This document shows, piece by piece, positions 44,596 to 57,450 of a stretch of DNA of 64,000 bases. The notes beneath the pieces are model-generated. The model ran no database searches and was not told the origin of the DNA. It saw only the letters and a program-made list of their open reading frames with translations. Made by a program: the position numbers and the translations under genes. The DNA lies in NCBI GenBank assembly GCA_038501625.1, contig JAZAYU010000013.1:4464001-4528000 (forward strand), in the 5' to 3' direction. The DNA is from Corbicula japonica. Its lineage: Eukaryota > Mollusca > Bivalvia > Venerida > Cyrenidae. Positions within the stretch are counted from its first letter, which is position 1, and each line of letters opens with the position of its first letter.

Positions 44596-44802
44596 GACAA
44601 AATTGTTTTGGCATAAATGAATTAACAGTTTAATAGCTAGTTAATTTATATTTTTAATACCGTGCATGCAAGATATTCGAGGGCATTAAAGTCCATGGTT
44701 TACAATTACCTGGTTCGTCATATAGCGATTTATAGTTCAATTCACATTTACGTTATATTTATTTATTCCCTGAGGTTTTTAATTTGTAATAATAATAATA
44801 CC

Positions 44803-44861
<59 letters not shown>

Positions 44862-47800
44862 TTTAATCAAATTTAAAATAATAATGATAATATAACACTC
44901 AACGCCTTTACACTGGAACCCCTTTAATTCGGAAACATAACCGGACAATATGTTTGGTCATAAACTTTAACTATATAAATCGTCCCTTTATCGGAAACCC
45001 CTGACTTCAGGAAACCTGAGAATTTTGATAGAAACTGGACTTTTCGTGTATAAATCACCCCTTTTAACCGAACAGGAATGGCAGGCGCCTAGCTAAAGCT
45101 TCTTTCTCCCCACAACGCTCGGAATGCATCGAATTTTATGATGTTTTCAGAACTCTAGAGTGGCTAGTGCCATTCCCTAACGCAATTGCGAATTAACATT
45201 AATAGAGGGCTAGCCACGCCACTGAATGAAGTTTTAATATGACGTAGAAATATACGATCCAAAATAATATTATACATTTCCCATGAAGTTTAAAAAAGAT
45301 GAATTCGAGTTTCAATTCCTGTACATAATAAACCAAGTCAACCAATCTAAGTTTGATACAAATTTTACGTTTCACACCTCTATGAATTTGAAAATAGTTT
45401 GGAATCGTGTCTAGTTCTAAAACCCCTTTAGTCCGGAAACCCCGAAAAATTTGTCCTCTCACGTTATCCGCCGATTCAAGGGGTTTCGATGTAATAATAG
45501 TAATATCAATTATCAGCATTATATTAATCACTGTTCCAACAAACCAGCTTATATTGGTCTTTATAAGTATAATGTCATTATCTAATGATAATTATTACCT
45601 GAAATTCGTGCGACAATTATTGGCATGGCATATTCTCGTGAAATAAAAACAGGTTCTGAACAGAATTTTGTTGTTCTTCTTCTTTTAATAGGTTTTGCTA
45701 GCACTGTACGAAAAACGTATCACATTCAATCAGCGGTATGTTAACCTTTTTGCTGGTGAACAACATGAGGAATCCTATCTCAAAAAGAACCCTAATGCCG
45801 AAGTTCCGCTGCTTGAACTGGACGGAGAGTACTTCGCGGAATCCGATGCCATTATTGACGTAATCGACCTCAAATTTACTTCCGGTAAGACATAAACCGG
45901 TTTGTCTCTAGTTTCAATAGAGCTTTGCGTCGCTGGAGATAGCCTTATCGCTATAAACGGGTGGTGGTTTATTTTTTAAGGCCATCTATTTCTGGTGCCT
46001 ACGCAATTCTGAAAATGTCAGCAAATAATGGTTGTAAAACGTAGTGATTAGTGGATGAAATAATGCCATTAGACTTTAATTAATTTTTTTGGTTGTCTCA
46101 AATACAGCCATATTGTCATTGTAAACAACAATGTACAATTGGTGATCACAAAACATCAAATTTTCATGGAATGAAAAGAAAACATCCAGTTCCATTTTTG
46201 CAGTTTTAGAACTTGCGAATTTAAAGTCCAAGAACCAAATGATTTATGATTGGGTTAGTTTGTAACGTAGTGTGTTAATTCTTACAAAGGTCTCAGTGTG
46301 AACTTGTTAAGTTCCAAAATTACTTTTTATGTCGATCAGCTTTTAACAGTTTATCTAGTACATTAACAGTTCTTGCTTATACGTTTAAATATTCCTAATA
46401 GATTTCTAAGTGTCATAAGTTTCTCTAATTTAAAGTTTAGTAATTTAGCCACGAGACTAACAAACCCTCCTCCTAAAGGCCTTCTCTGGCCGTCCAGGCC
46501 GTCCGGCCGTTCGCTTCTAAATTCCAGATAAAATATCTGTTTTTTTATACCTTACACTAGACTGTTCGTGCAGACGTATTACTTTTCAAGAAGACAGTTT
46601 TACATGAAGAATATATAAAACTACAGTAACAGTTATATATCGTCCTGCATAATCATAACAAGAACGAGTCGAATGTCAAATACAGATGAAGACATGAAAT
46701 TGACCTATGGCTAAAATACCTGTCAAGAGTACACAAATTATTTGATACTATAAAGAAATAATATTAGTTACGAAAACAATGCCCTGAAATAAGTATTTTA
46801 AAATGTAAATGTGTAACACCTACTATGTTGGTAAATTATTATCATAATTTCCCTATTACATTACAAATTTTACAACTACCGACTAAACCGACAGGAACAG
46901 CAAAATAGGTCTAAGTGGCGGCATTAGATACTATGGTTTGGGTAAAACATATTTTATTTGACAAACGATTGCAAAAAAGGAAGATACTGTACGATCAAAG
47001 TATATAATGGCGTTCTGTTCCAGATCCACAGCTGGTTCCCGCCCTGGACACGTCCCGTGGGCAGGAAATCAGAGCATTCCGCAAAATGAGAGACGATATC
47101 AAGGTCGGCGTCATAACGTATGGTGTCGTAGCTAACAACCAACTTTGCAAGGAAGAAATAAAATCTCTTGTGGTGGGTGGTGTAACCGAAGATGCTGCTG
47201 GTAATTCAAAGCTTTCGCTACTAGAACTTGATACTCGATTACTTGATACTGTGTACAGTATACCGTTTGCGAGTACTTGATACTGTGTACAGAAGACTGT
47301 TTTCGAGTACTTGATGTGTACAGTATACAGTTTTCGAATGTTTGATGTCTACCGTATACCGTTTTCGAGTATCTGATGTGTACCGTATACCGTTTTTGAA
47401 TACTTGATTTGTACAGTATACCGTTTTCGAGTACTTGATGTGTACAGTATACCGTTTTCGAGTACTTGATGTATACCGTAAACCGTTTTCGAGTACTTGA
47501 TGTGTACCGTATGCCGTTTTTGAGTTCTTGATGTGTACCGTACCCTTTTCGAGTTCTTGATGTGTACCGTATACTTTTTTGAGTACTTGATGTGTACCCT
47601 ATACCATTTTATTTCTGATGTTGCATTTATATTTATAAATCTAAGTTCGTTTAATATTTCTAAAGTTTAAAATACAATTTACGATTCAATGTACTTATGA
47701 TTCAGTTGTTTCACTTTTCTAATGTAAGACAATCGTATTAAAACCATCTCATTAAAAACCGCAACGTTATCAGGATCTGACGACGGGTCACTAAAGTTTT

Positions 47801-50389
47801 TTTATCAACCAATCCGAATCTATCAGATTGTCGCCTATAAAATCATGAAATGCAATATACATGGTGATTGCCGTCGAAGCGTTCCGGACGATATATTGTT
47901 TATTTATACATGTAAACAAAGTGTTAAGTCACGAAGTCTTCAACCATTTTCTAAGACATAGTGCACTGATGATTAAGGGGCAGGGGATAGTTTCGCACTT
48001 TGGTCCCGGTCGATTTTCTAAGTATTTGGGGTAGCCGTGAATAAAATGCATTAAAATCATTGTTTGAATTAAAGATATTCTTTTATAATATTGTATAGTA
48101 TATGAAATGTGAAATCTGATCATAGTGGCTCAAATGCATTGATGCTAGCTTTGTATGTTCTGAGTTGAACAGTTGCCGGATGAAAACGCATTCGGCCGGG
48201 CTGAATTTGAGAATAATTTGGGGGTGAGATATTTCAATGTCAAATGCTGAAAAATCGAAACGGATGGGAGACACTTTCAAGCTGCTTGGGAGATTAGGGA
48301 CACATAAAATATTAGCATGAAAGGGGTTTTATTTGAAAAGTCATTGCAGGAAATATTTTGCAGGTTCTCAAATATGTAGAATTAAGGCTAAATTTGCATT
48401 GGAAAATCAGGACTTGTAGCGACTTTAAATGCCTGTGTAGATCAAATGACTGATTCTGTGAAACAGGTGGTTGTGGTTTGTAAAAAAGCTAGACCCCTGC
48501 AACACAGAAAGTACAACAACACAATTTTAGCTGTGCAAAGTTTTTATTTTTGGTTAATGTAAACTTGCACGGGGTCCCAGACTCTGACGGAAGCCTCGGA
48601 AACTGTCCCCTGCGCCCTTTAGCGTGTTTTATGTGGTTTTGCGTTGATTTCCGTTGTATGTAGATCGTTTAGCGAGCGTTATAAACCATGCTTCCCGTGT
48701 TGGTAATTTCTTATAATAGTAATCGGGGAAAACCGCTATAGGTTTTATACGGTCTACTGTTAGATCTGACTTTACCTAGACTTTAGATGGAATATAAACA
48801 ATACCAGCCATAGAAATGTATCTTGAATAAAATCTAAGAATTTTCGCGAAGCTTCAAATCCTTTGGTACAAAGTTCATTCCGGGGGGGGGGGAGGGTTAA
48901 GGGGCGGAACAGAATGGGGGATTCGGGGTAGGATGGGGAGGCGGGGCAGAAAGAGGGGAAGAGGGAGGCGGGCAGGATGAGGAGGAGGACAGTGGGAAGA
49001 TGATCGAACAGATTCTCTTGTGAATTAAATGTCGTTCAGTAGTTAGAGGCGAGATGGTTACAGCGGAAGTGCCGGGCAATGTTATTGCAACTGAAAAAAA
49101 TGAAAAAAAGTCCAGCACGTCTGAGGGCGATTAAACGTTGGACACGCACACATTTAGATATATATTTTGGATTTGTGAGACTGGAAATTAACATTTATTA
49201 CCTGTTGAATGATTAGGGTATTCAAATATTTGTCAAAAATTTCATCTTTTTCAATTCAGTATTTTCCCCATTTTACTTCTCATCCAACTTGTGTTGTAAT
49301 TGCAGTATTATTGTCGCTCTACCAAAGGGGGTTTGAAGACAGCGTCAAAGATCTAATGAAAATGCAGCAGACGTGTTCTCCGGAAGTAAGATCAGCAATA
49401 GACTTGAAGTTGCAGAGGCGCAGATATTTACTAGAAAAGGTCATGAACGTAGATGAAGTTTCGAAATGTTTGGATGATCTGGAACAAGTATTTGATAAAA
49501 TGGAACAACAGTTAATGACGACGAAAGTATCGGGTAAATCAGTTCCAAAGGTTATAAAACTGAGCATGGAAACCAGTCTCAAATCTCAAGCATCTGATTG
49601 GCTGAAATGGTGACCAGTCGCCATTTAAGCCAATCAGATGCTTGAGATATGAGACTGGTTTCTAAACTCAGTTTTATTACATCCAACCCTCAGGCTGGAT
49701 AATTCTTGTTTTCCGAGTGTTATGGTCTGCCACTGTTTCTCGACTGTTTTAATTGTTGATAGCTGTTATTTCGTATTTCCAAACGAGTTCAGAAAGATGA
49801 AGGGCTATTAACCGATTTATTATAAAGAGCACTTAGTACAATATTTTTTTCATTTTTTTTTAATGAAAAACGCATGTTTTAAAGTGTCAATAGAAATATA
49901 AAGAATATAAAGTAGTCCGTTTTCCTAAATTCCACTTATTTTGTGTTTGTTTAAATGATACTGTAAGTGCATTACATCACATGTGGTTGTGGGTTCAAAG
50001 ACTATAAAAAACCAAATCATAATTATTAATGTCCAGTTTTATGAAATCCGATTTCTAATATTTTCGTTTCAGGCAAGGACAGTTTGAGAGAGACATGGTT
50101 ATTCGGTTCGAGTTTCACGGCTGCGGATATTTCCGCCGCCATCCTCATGATTCGACTTTCTGTGATCGGAGTAGGATCCCGCTATTTCTCCGCCAACGTA
50201 CGCCCATTAGTGAACGCGTACTTCCAATGCGTGATGACTAGACCATCGGTGCAAAAATGTGTTGCTATGTTAAACAGTACGAAAGCATACCTGATGCAGT
50301 GTTGCGAAGGCTTAGCAAGCAAATTGTTACAGGGGCACCAATACATTCAAACTGATACCGCAGACCAGTTTCAAAACTCTAGCGTTTGA
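44261..50389 (+). CDS. GDAP1: GDAP1-like protein (GST fold, 323 aa, 5 exons)
   Basis: Exons 44261-44317 (ATG), 45692-45884, 47024-47200, 49306-49533 and 50073-50389 (TGA) join with no phase error (972 nt). The N-terminal thioredoxin-like half reads TLYFFPSSYYSLKVLLALYE, NQRYVNLFAGEQHEESYL, NPNAEVPLLELDGEYFAESD, hallmarks of ganglioside-induced differentiation-associated protein 1. VGVITYGVV, the helical insert around KLQRRRYLLEKVMNVDE, and the C-terminal GST half WLFGSSFTAADISAAILMIR follow. Family members sit in the outer mitochondrial membrane through a C-terminal helix and influence fission. Here the helix is absent: the frame ends in QFQNSSV, within sequence resembling the palindromic repeat at 50365-50480. 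It may therefore be a truncated, soluble paralogue; an alternative last exon is possible. Confidence 0.85.
44535..44595. repeat. (TAA)n microsatellite
   Basis: About 20 consecutive TAA units in intron 1 of the GDAP1-like gene; a second run lies at 44786-44862. Confidence 0.95.
44786..44862. repeat. (TAA)n microsatellite, second run
   Basis: About 25 TAA units interrupted once by CCG. Confidence 0.95.
44911..45491. mobile_element. TA-flanked MITE, pogo/Tigger-like ends
   Basis: Left end CACTGGAACCCCTTTAATTC and inverted right end CATCGAAACCCCTTGAATCG. TA on both sides (44909-44910, 45492-45493). In intron 1 of the GDAP1-like gene; no transposase frame. Confidence 0.65.
47228..47612. repeat. 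31-bp minisatellite, ~12 units (GDAP1-like intron 3)
   Basis: Unit GAGTACTTGATGTGTACCGT plus ATACCGTTTTC, starting 28 bases after the donor of exon 47024-47200. Confidence 0.9.
48881..49005 (+). other. G-rich purine tract
   Basis: A G11 run followed by many GGGG/GGAGG clusters to about 49005, on the coding strand of the intron before exon 49306-49533. It has enough G-runs for quadruplex folding in DNA or intron RNA. Confidence 0.7.
49550..49685. repeat. Palindromic repeat just after a GDAP1-like donor
   Basis: AAACCAGTCTCAAATCTCAA with GCATCTGATTGGCTGAAATGG is inverted as CCATTTAAGCCAATCAGATG and TTGAGATATGAGACTGGTTT around a short loop at about 49612. It starts 17 bases downstream of the exon end at 49533. 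Confidence 0.85.
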
Positions 50390-50480
50390 TTGGTCAATTT
50401 TTATAGGTCTTAATTTGACCATTAGATGCTTGAGATTTGTTACGTTGATTACATTCAACCAAAGTTCTAATTGGTCATCA
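50365..50480. repeat. Diverged copy of the palindromic repeat at the GDAP1-like 3' end
   Basis: ACCAGTTTCAAAACTC, GATTGGTCAA and TTAGATGCTTGAGATTTG resemble the 49550 palindrome, and CCAAAGTTCTAATTGGTCAT matches inverted sequence at 50983 and 53773. It overlaps the final codons of the GDAP1-like frame. Confidence 0.55.
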
Positions 50481-52540
50481 ACTGTATATGTTTACAATGT
50501 ATGGTAGTTTCGTGTCTTCCCTACGTCAAGAGAGGTTGTGGAAAGAACTGTTTTGTGTTGAAATCAATTCTCTAATGTCTTTTTAATCTTTATTGATTGT
50601 TTTCTTAAATGAATCCAATACCATTTACTTACATCGCAGGGTCAAAGTTAGAACAGTCTTTAATTGAAAGGGAGGTAATTTTAAAATTCGATACTTTGAA
50701 GGGGATTTATTCAAAAAATGCGGTGTTGATTAATAAGGTTTTATGTTTTTCCTACTAATTTGGGGTCCTTTTAAAACAAAATAAGAAATAAAGAGAGAAT
50801 TTCTGTTTGCTTGACCATTTTATGCAAGAAATGCATTTTAGCAAAATTAAGGATAACTCTCTCCAAACTGTTCCAAAGTCAATTATTACAAGATTTAAGC
50901 TTAAGTTGAAGACTGTTATTGGAATATGATCATAAATAAATAGTGAATACAATGTCTTTCTAAAAAAAATACGGACAGAGAGTGACCAATTAGAACTTTG
51001 GCTGAGTGTAGACTTTGCTGGTGAAAGCAAGGCGTGTTAAAAGTTAAAAATAATTAGTTGTTGTAATTATACTGGTAGGAATATACGAATTTTACTTTTT
51101 TAAGGCACCCTAGCTTCAAACGTGTTCAACCGGAAACGACACAAATTCTTTATTTATAAAGGTCATCTTTATGTAATTTACTTATCGGATGTTGTGAATT
51201 ATCACTTTTGCGCTTAAAAAGTATAAGATTTCACACCTGATCGAAGTAATTGCAACCGGCGAATACATGTATCTCTCATTCGAATCTTGTCATTGAAAGA
51301 TTCGAATCCATATCTTTGACACAAGTTCGCGGTTGTAACTAACTCAAATTCGGATGATGAATTCCTCTCAACGAAAAACAACAACAAACTGACTTTAGAT
51401 TAAGTTAAATAATTTTCTGAACAAACTTATAATTCCAAATTTCAGAGAATGTTCTTAAAGGGGAATTATGGATATTTTTAAATATACACGATTGCAAATA
51501 TCTACACATTTTCTTCACATCAGTAAAGAATTTTGAAAATCGGATCATAAATAGCAAAACTATGACTGTCTAAAGTTTCTGATTTAATGCTTTTGGAGTA
51601 AGACATTCTGAATGGTGACCACTGACATCATCAATTGTTGTGCACAAAAATAAATACTAAATTAGTGAAATTACTGGAAGTTCATTTTAATTGTGAATTT
51701 AAACGTGCGTTTTCTTTTAAATAATTTACATATTCCTTCCTTATTGATTAAACAGCATCTTAACCAAACAATCTTTATTTTTTAAAACAATTTTTATTTT
51801 AGTTTAAATTATTGACGCGAAAAGATACCACGAGATTGTGCACGCTATTAGTTTATCGATCTTCGTCTAGAGGGTATGGCATGCGGTGAGCACAACAATA
51901 ACTTAAATCATAGAACCGCATGCCATACAATTCAAGTTTTGAACTTTGAAATGTTTGAATGACATCATTTCAGCAACAATTATAATTTTCAAAACTCTTG
52001 ACAGAATTCTGTCAATATTGTACCTTGTTTTCACATAGAAATTTGGTAAAGTATATATGCCAACATTCTAGTTTCAAAAGCGTAACTCAGCAACCCCTGA
52101 TGGGATTTTCAAACAAGTGTTCAGCTTAATATGGCGAAGTGTTGTGTTCAACTAAAATATTATTGATTTATTGTAGCAAACCACTGAATTATTTTGTTTT
52201 TATTGACGAGTCGTTGCTGTGATGACCTTTTAGAAGAAATAGATGAAAAGGGAAATTGATGAAATGGGGAATTTAAAATCCTCCGAATACGAAAAATTAT
52301 GAAAAGGCAGTCTCCATTTGATTGAGCCTGTTATGGACAGTAATAGAAATGCATATTACCATTTCCATATAAATCCAAACTGATTACGTGTAACTTTGAT
52401 CATCTGAAGAAAATAAGTGATTCATTTTTAAGAAAAACATCTGAGTACAGGATTGCTGTTTCTTTATCTATACTTCAAATAACCAAGTGGCTTTACAAGA
52501 TATCCAATCTGTCAGAAAATCTATTTTGTAATAAATGATA
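50480..52540. other. AT-rich intergenic stretch with a family C scrap
   Basis: A degraded family C fragment lies at 52240-52360 (TTTGATTGAGCCTGTTATGG). GGTATGGCATGCGGTG near 51872 and CCGCATGCCATAC near 51915 form a short hairpin. Nothing else recognised. Confidence 0.5.
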
Positions 52541-52862
52541 TTGGCTTAGCCTGGGAGCGAACCCGCACGGAAACAGTGCCTACCCTTGCAATTCCGACAA
52601 AGCAACAATTGAGCTAACCGGGACAACCCCCAAAAAGGTTGATTGGATATCCCTGATATACGTTACCATATCTGCATGGCATCGTTAACGGGTTATTTTA
52701 CTGATAACAGTACTGACTATATGTACGGGGAGACTTTTTACGGTCGCCACACTGCACAAATAGCGCAACTGTGGATTACAAATGATGTTGGCTCTTCCTG
52801 GGAGCGAACCCGCACCGTCACGGCGACAGCGCCTATCCCTGCAATTTATGCAATGGCTTAAA
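52540..52862 (-). repeat. Two partial SINE family D copies
   Basis: GCCTGGGAGCGAACCCGCAC at 52550 and CTGGGAGCGAACCCGCACCG at 52798, the former followed by GAGCTAACCGGGACAACCC. Between them ACGGGGAGACTTTTTACGG matches sequence at 43645. Confidence 0.7.
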
Positions 52863-52869
52863 ATCAAAT

Positions 52870-53800
52870 GATTGTTTATGATATTAACTAAAGATAATTT
52901 CCGTCACAGTCTTTCAGCAATAGCCAGACTTTTACGTTTTGACACGTAGTGGGTTTCACCCATAACATATGCTTTGAGATTTGGGACTAAGAGACACTCA
53001 GCCATACTTCTGATTGGTCACTTTTTGTCCGTAATGTTTTATTAGAAAGACACTTCTTTTTATTAATTTGTGATCAGTCGCCAACACCAGTCTTCAATAT
53101 AAGCGTTCATCTTGTAATAATTGACTTTTGGAAATGTTTGGCGAGAGTTATCGTTAATTTTGCTAACATTGCATTTCATGCCTTTAAAGATCAAGCAACG
53201 AGAAAATTTGTTTAAATAGGAACCCTCGTAAGTAGGCAAAACTAAAACATTATTTATCAGCAGCATTTAAGTTTTAATAATTTCCTTTAAAGTACAAAAA
53301 TGTACCAAATTATATTATTACCTAAACTTTTCAGAGTAAATTTACGCTGTAGAAGTAGCAATAGATACGGAATGTACCGTTGAAGAGTTTAACTCTTTTT
53401 CAGCGTAAATTTCCGCTGAAATATTGTCGTTGGAAAGACTTGTAAAATAAGTAAAAACGATATGAAAGATTAAATTAATAAAATTAATAAAAACCCCAAA
53501 AACAATGTAAACATTATGTTTATTTCTTTGTTTTCACCGCTGAACTCAAAAGGGAAAAAAAGAATTTCCCTTTTGATTTTGGACAGCGTTCTATCTTTCA
53601 ATTAAAGACTGTTGATGTAAATAAACGGTATCGATTATTCATTTAAGAAATTAATCAATGCAGATTAAAAAGACATCTTTAATAATTTATTCCAAGACTA
53701 AACATATTTTCAAAATCTCTCTTTACATAGGGAAGAAACAACACTAGCATACATTGTAATGATATACAATTGATGACCAATTAGAACTTTGGGTGAATGT
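52870..53800. other. AT-rich stretch, nothing recognised
   Basis: TTTCAGCGTAAATTTCCGCTGA-like motifs recur near 53345 and 53400 as an imperfect inverted pair. No gene seen. Confidence 0.4.
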
Positions 53801-53805
53801 ATGTA

Positions 53806-54674
53806 CAGTCGAACTTCGATGGCTCGAACACCGTTCTCTCGAACACCTCCCTTCTCTTGAACAGTTCGTCCGGTCCCGAACTAGAACTTTATATTTTCTA
53901 TATTGTTCTACCTCCGATGGCTCGAACTACCCATAACTCGAACTCTCTAACACCAATCAAGGTCCCGACAGTAAGTTTTCAGTGTTTTTGACACCGCTTG
54001 GCTCGAACAGACTGTTATCAGTAATCATCAAAGGTGCGAACAAAGGCGCGAACATGTCTTGCCAATTAGAACGATGCAATTTAGGTTTAAGTCATGTAAA
54101 CAACACATTAAAGCAGATATTTATTTTAATTGTTATGTCATTTATAACAAACTTATCATAATTATAAACAAGCTATTATTTGTGTTTTAGAAAATTGTAA
54201 TTGTTTTTATCGTGTATATAAAATTTATTAGAAAATTATAGAATGTTTTGTTCGCAAGTACGTCGTGTAAAACATTATTTTTGAATATAAGCTAACGAAT
54301 TCTACAAGTAAGCCTCAAATTCAAAATGAGTTTAACAGATGATCACATAGCTGAGCAAAATAGTTAAGGACCCGGTAACGGGGGATAGCTCAGTCGGCAA
54401 CAGGAAGAATAGCGAACGCCGAGCAACTTTGTAAAGGACCCGTCTAGAATTCAAATCCAATATTATCACAGAGATTAAAGAGGGACTAAAAGCGATTTTA
54501 AAATGATAATACTTTGAAAAAATTGAAATAAGAAATATTTTGAATTGTTATGTGTTATCATAAGTTTAGTGAACAGAAACCCATTCTCACATACACACCA
54601 CGGATTGCTCGAACTACCGATGGCTCGAACAAAACTGCCGGTCCCATGGAGTTCGAGCCATCGAAGTTCGACTG
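53806..54674. mobile_element. 869-bp pogo/Tigger-like MITE
   Basis: The two ends read inward CAGTCGAACTTCGATGGCTC then GAAC, identical for 24 bases. TA precedes the left end; the right side has AA. GCTCGAAC motifs recur inside. No transposase frame. A tRNA-like scrap (GGATAGCTCAGTCGG) occurs at 54384. Confidence 0.75.
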
Positions 54675-54679
54675 AATAT

Positions 54680-55440
54680 CGAACTTTTTAGCTTATCACA
54701 TTTGAAATTCCGATCTTCTTTGTGAGGAACTAAACCTGTAACAAAAATACGTACCTATATGCGTCATTCAGAATTATGCTGTCCAACTGGCATTCAAAAC
54801 ATTTAACGCAGTTATGTTACTTATTTCCAAAATGTGGTTATTAGAGCTTGAAATTATTTAAGTTGTAAAACTTGTTATGGTCATATGTCTGCAAAACAGG
54901 GTCGGTCATGGAAATGGTATGAAATAATAGATTGTTAATACAATGTATTTGTTTTCACATATTTTATAGATTCATGAACACTTTTAGAAAACGTAAATAT
55001 CTGTGTGTTATATTTTTATCATAGTGGTTTACAAATTTAATACGTAATAATATCTGCAATATCCGTTAGTCTTTTCATGGGCGATAGGGAATCAAGATGT
55101 TTTGCACCGGTTTGGGCGTTTGTCACTTTTGATCGAAGTGTATTACTTCATCTAAACCAATCGTACAGTTTGAAGTTTATCAATTTATAAATATAGGTCA
55201 CAGTTGATGAAAAAGGAGCCAGATCACAAGCACAGAAAATATCAGTGACAACGGTAAGGCAAAACAAATTACTTTAATATCAAACCAATAATCGGAACGG
55301 CGAAGAGGTATTTCAACTTTGAGAACGAATGGAAAGTTGAATAGAATTTTAAGATAAAATTGAAGTTTTAAATTATAAAAAATAAGAAAGTATTACACTC
55401 TTGGTTCGATTTTATCGGTACTAACTATATGAAAAAATAT
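54680..55440. other. AT-rich stretch, nothing recognised
   Basis: No supported coding frame or repeat. Confidence 0.4.
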
Positions 55441-55532
55441 TCTTTACTTACTTACCTACTTATTTGCTAACTTACTTACTAACTTACTTACTTACATACT
55501 TACACTCCCTCCCTCCCCCCCCCCCCCCCCTC
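55440..55532. repeat. ACTT-rich repeat followed by a C run
   Basis: Imperfect ACTTACTT/ACTTACCT units ending in CCCTCCCTCC and a run of about 17 C. Confidence 0.85.
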
Positions 55533-55875
55533 ACTCGCAAGTTTTTACCCAGATTTAATTAAAAAAGGTTTTCGTGGAGATTTGATTTATTTTTAGTTCA
55601 TTAATTGCAAAAACGTCTCTCATTTAAAAAAGAACGGTTTCCATGAAATGCTTACTTGGTGACTAACCAATCTAAAATTAATCTTTATGTCTACCTCTTT
55701 GTTTGCAAGACGATGGCAGAGGTTTAAAAGTTTTGAAAGGTATTTACGGAAATCGTGTAATAGAACCTGGAAGTTCGATCTGTTTCTTTTATCCCTGTCG
55801 TCGTGTTCTTGCCGAGTTGACGCGAATCCTCTGGTATTACTAAGATTTTTGAGTGACACTGCTTTTATGTTGTAT

Positions 55876-56150
55876 ATTCACCAAGACAACTTGTACTTGT
55901 TTTGTTCATATGAGAACCTGTTGGGGCAAGTGTGAGGTTGGTGCACTGTTGGCAAATTGTTTTGCATCTCAAAGCATCAAGGTGGTAATTCATCGGTTTC
56001 TCATTTTCGTAAACTGTTAGTTGGGTCTTTTGACATTGAACATTTTATAAACCATTTTCTCTTTTCCTCTCTACTTTTCGGTTGTGTGGGTATGCTGTGT
56101 CTTGTTTATCATTATTTCATTGGACAGCATTCCTGTGTGCTTATTTCACA
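55876..56150 (+). repeat. Dispersed repeat family A copy
   Basis: CACCAAGACAACTTGTACTT, GAGAACCTGTTGGGGCAAGT, GTGAGGTTGGTGCAC, then CTCTCTACTTTTCGGTTGTG. Confidence 0.75.
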
Positions 56151-56845
56151 TTGGTAACATCAAATTTATGATTATGTATGATAAGTTATGAAAATATTGC
56201 AATATTTTCTTAAAAACATCGTTTTTCTCCGTTTGATGCTAATATCTTAGTATATGAACAATGGAAGTAAACACATGAACGCGTGTACCCTTACCTGTAG
56301 AGTATACTGACAGCGCTTGGAGATCAACTGCTCATATTCACAGCGGCGAAACTCTGTTACACGAGAACATGTATGTAGACGACCTAAGTATCGGTTTGTC
56401 GAGGACTTTTTTAACATTTAAAAGTCCATTGCTTTACCATGTACAATCCAAGGCTGTTTTCTTTGTAAAATTTATCAGTTTTATTGAATATTTGTTTGAT
56501 TCGTGTTTAGAAAAAATGCGGGTATGTATGCATATTGGATTTATTACTTTTCCCCAGTATTTTACCCCCCAAATGAACGATATGTTTAAAATTACTCAAC
56601 AAGAAACTACATCATATCGCAATGTTCACTGTCCGCAATTAAAAAAGGCCAGGCCTATTGTTTCCAAACCTTTATATATGTATCTTGGCGCAAATGAGTA
56701 TTTTTTTTAAATATTTTCTGCTTGAAACATGCCTTTTATGTAAGCTGTCTTTTAACCAATATTGTAACGGTTTCGCCGACGACTCAATACTTCCTGTAAC
56801 GGTTTGGTGACAACTCTGTAACAGTTTGTCGACTACCTACAAGGC

Positions 56846-57450
56846 CATGGCAGACATCAGTTTTGTGAAAACTTCGAGTAGTACCGACGAAACAGACCTG
56901 TCAATGAATGTTTCTGTAACAGGAAACGGTGAACCACAGCCAGTTTTGCCCAGTAATGCCAAACAAGCACCGATCAAGTCGTCTTCATCAGCTCGTAGAA
57001 AGACTTACCATTGCAAATAAGTGTAACTATTCAACGTATGATTCTTCAAACCTGAGAAGACACACTAGTGCTGTACACACAAATTTCCGTGTAATGCACG
57101 TGCACGATAGTACAGTTCAAAATATGATCTCATAGAACATATCCGGTCGTGTCACTAGAACTATTCATTTATGTGTGAAAATTTCTCCAAATCATTCAGG
57201 AACCGAAAATTACTAAGTTGACAAAGAGTTCGCGCGCACTCCTAACGTGCAAAATACACGTGTCACTACTGTTCCAAAAATGGGTGACAAAGACCATTTC
57301 TGTGGTCACCTTAATTCGCATTTGCAAAGTAAACCCTATTCATGCGCAACATGTGCAAAAAATCGGAATTTCAAAATTTTCAGAGCTCTGTCGGGAATCC
57401 ATGAATCCGCAGGTCGGTCACTACGCTACATAGCGAAAGATGGCTAAGTC
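56846..57450 (+). pseudogene. C2H2 zinc-finger gene remnant in the foldback arm
   Basis: ATG at 56846 opens MADISFVKTSSSTDETDLSM and a Ser-rich stretch. A zinc finger then starts (RRKTYHCK), breaks by frameshift, and continues in another frame as KCNYSTYDSSNLRRHTSAVH. A second finger-like block (KPYSCATCAKN ... RALSGIHESAGR) follows near 57300-57410 after further breaks. It could have encoded a DNA-binding protein of the element. Confidence 0.6.

Noticed and set aside
44662..44948. Poly-isoleucine frames on both strands
   Set aside because: Translation of the (TAA)n microsatellite.
54370..54470. tRNA gene at GGGGGATAGCTCAGTCGG
   Set aside because: Only an A-box-like stretch is present; no anticodon or T arm of proper spacing.
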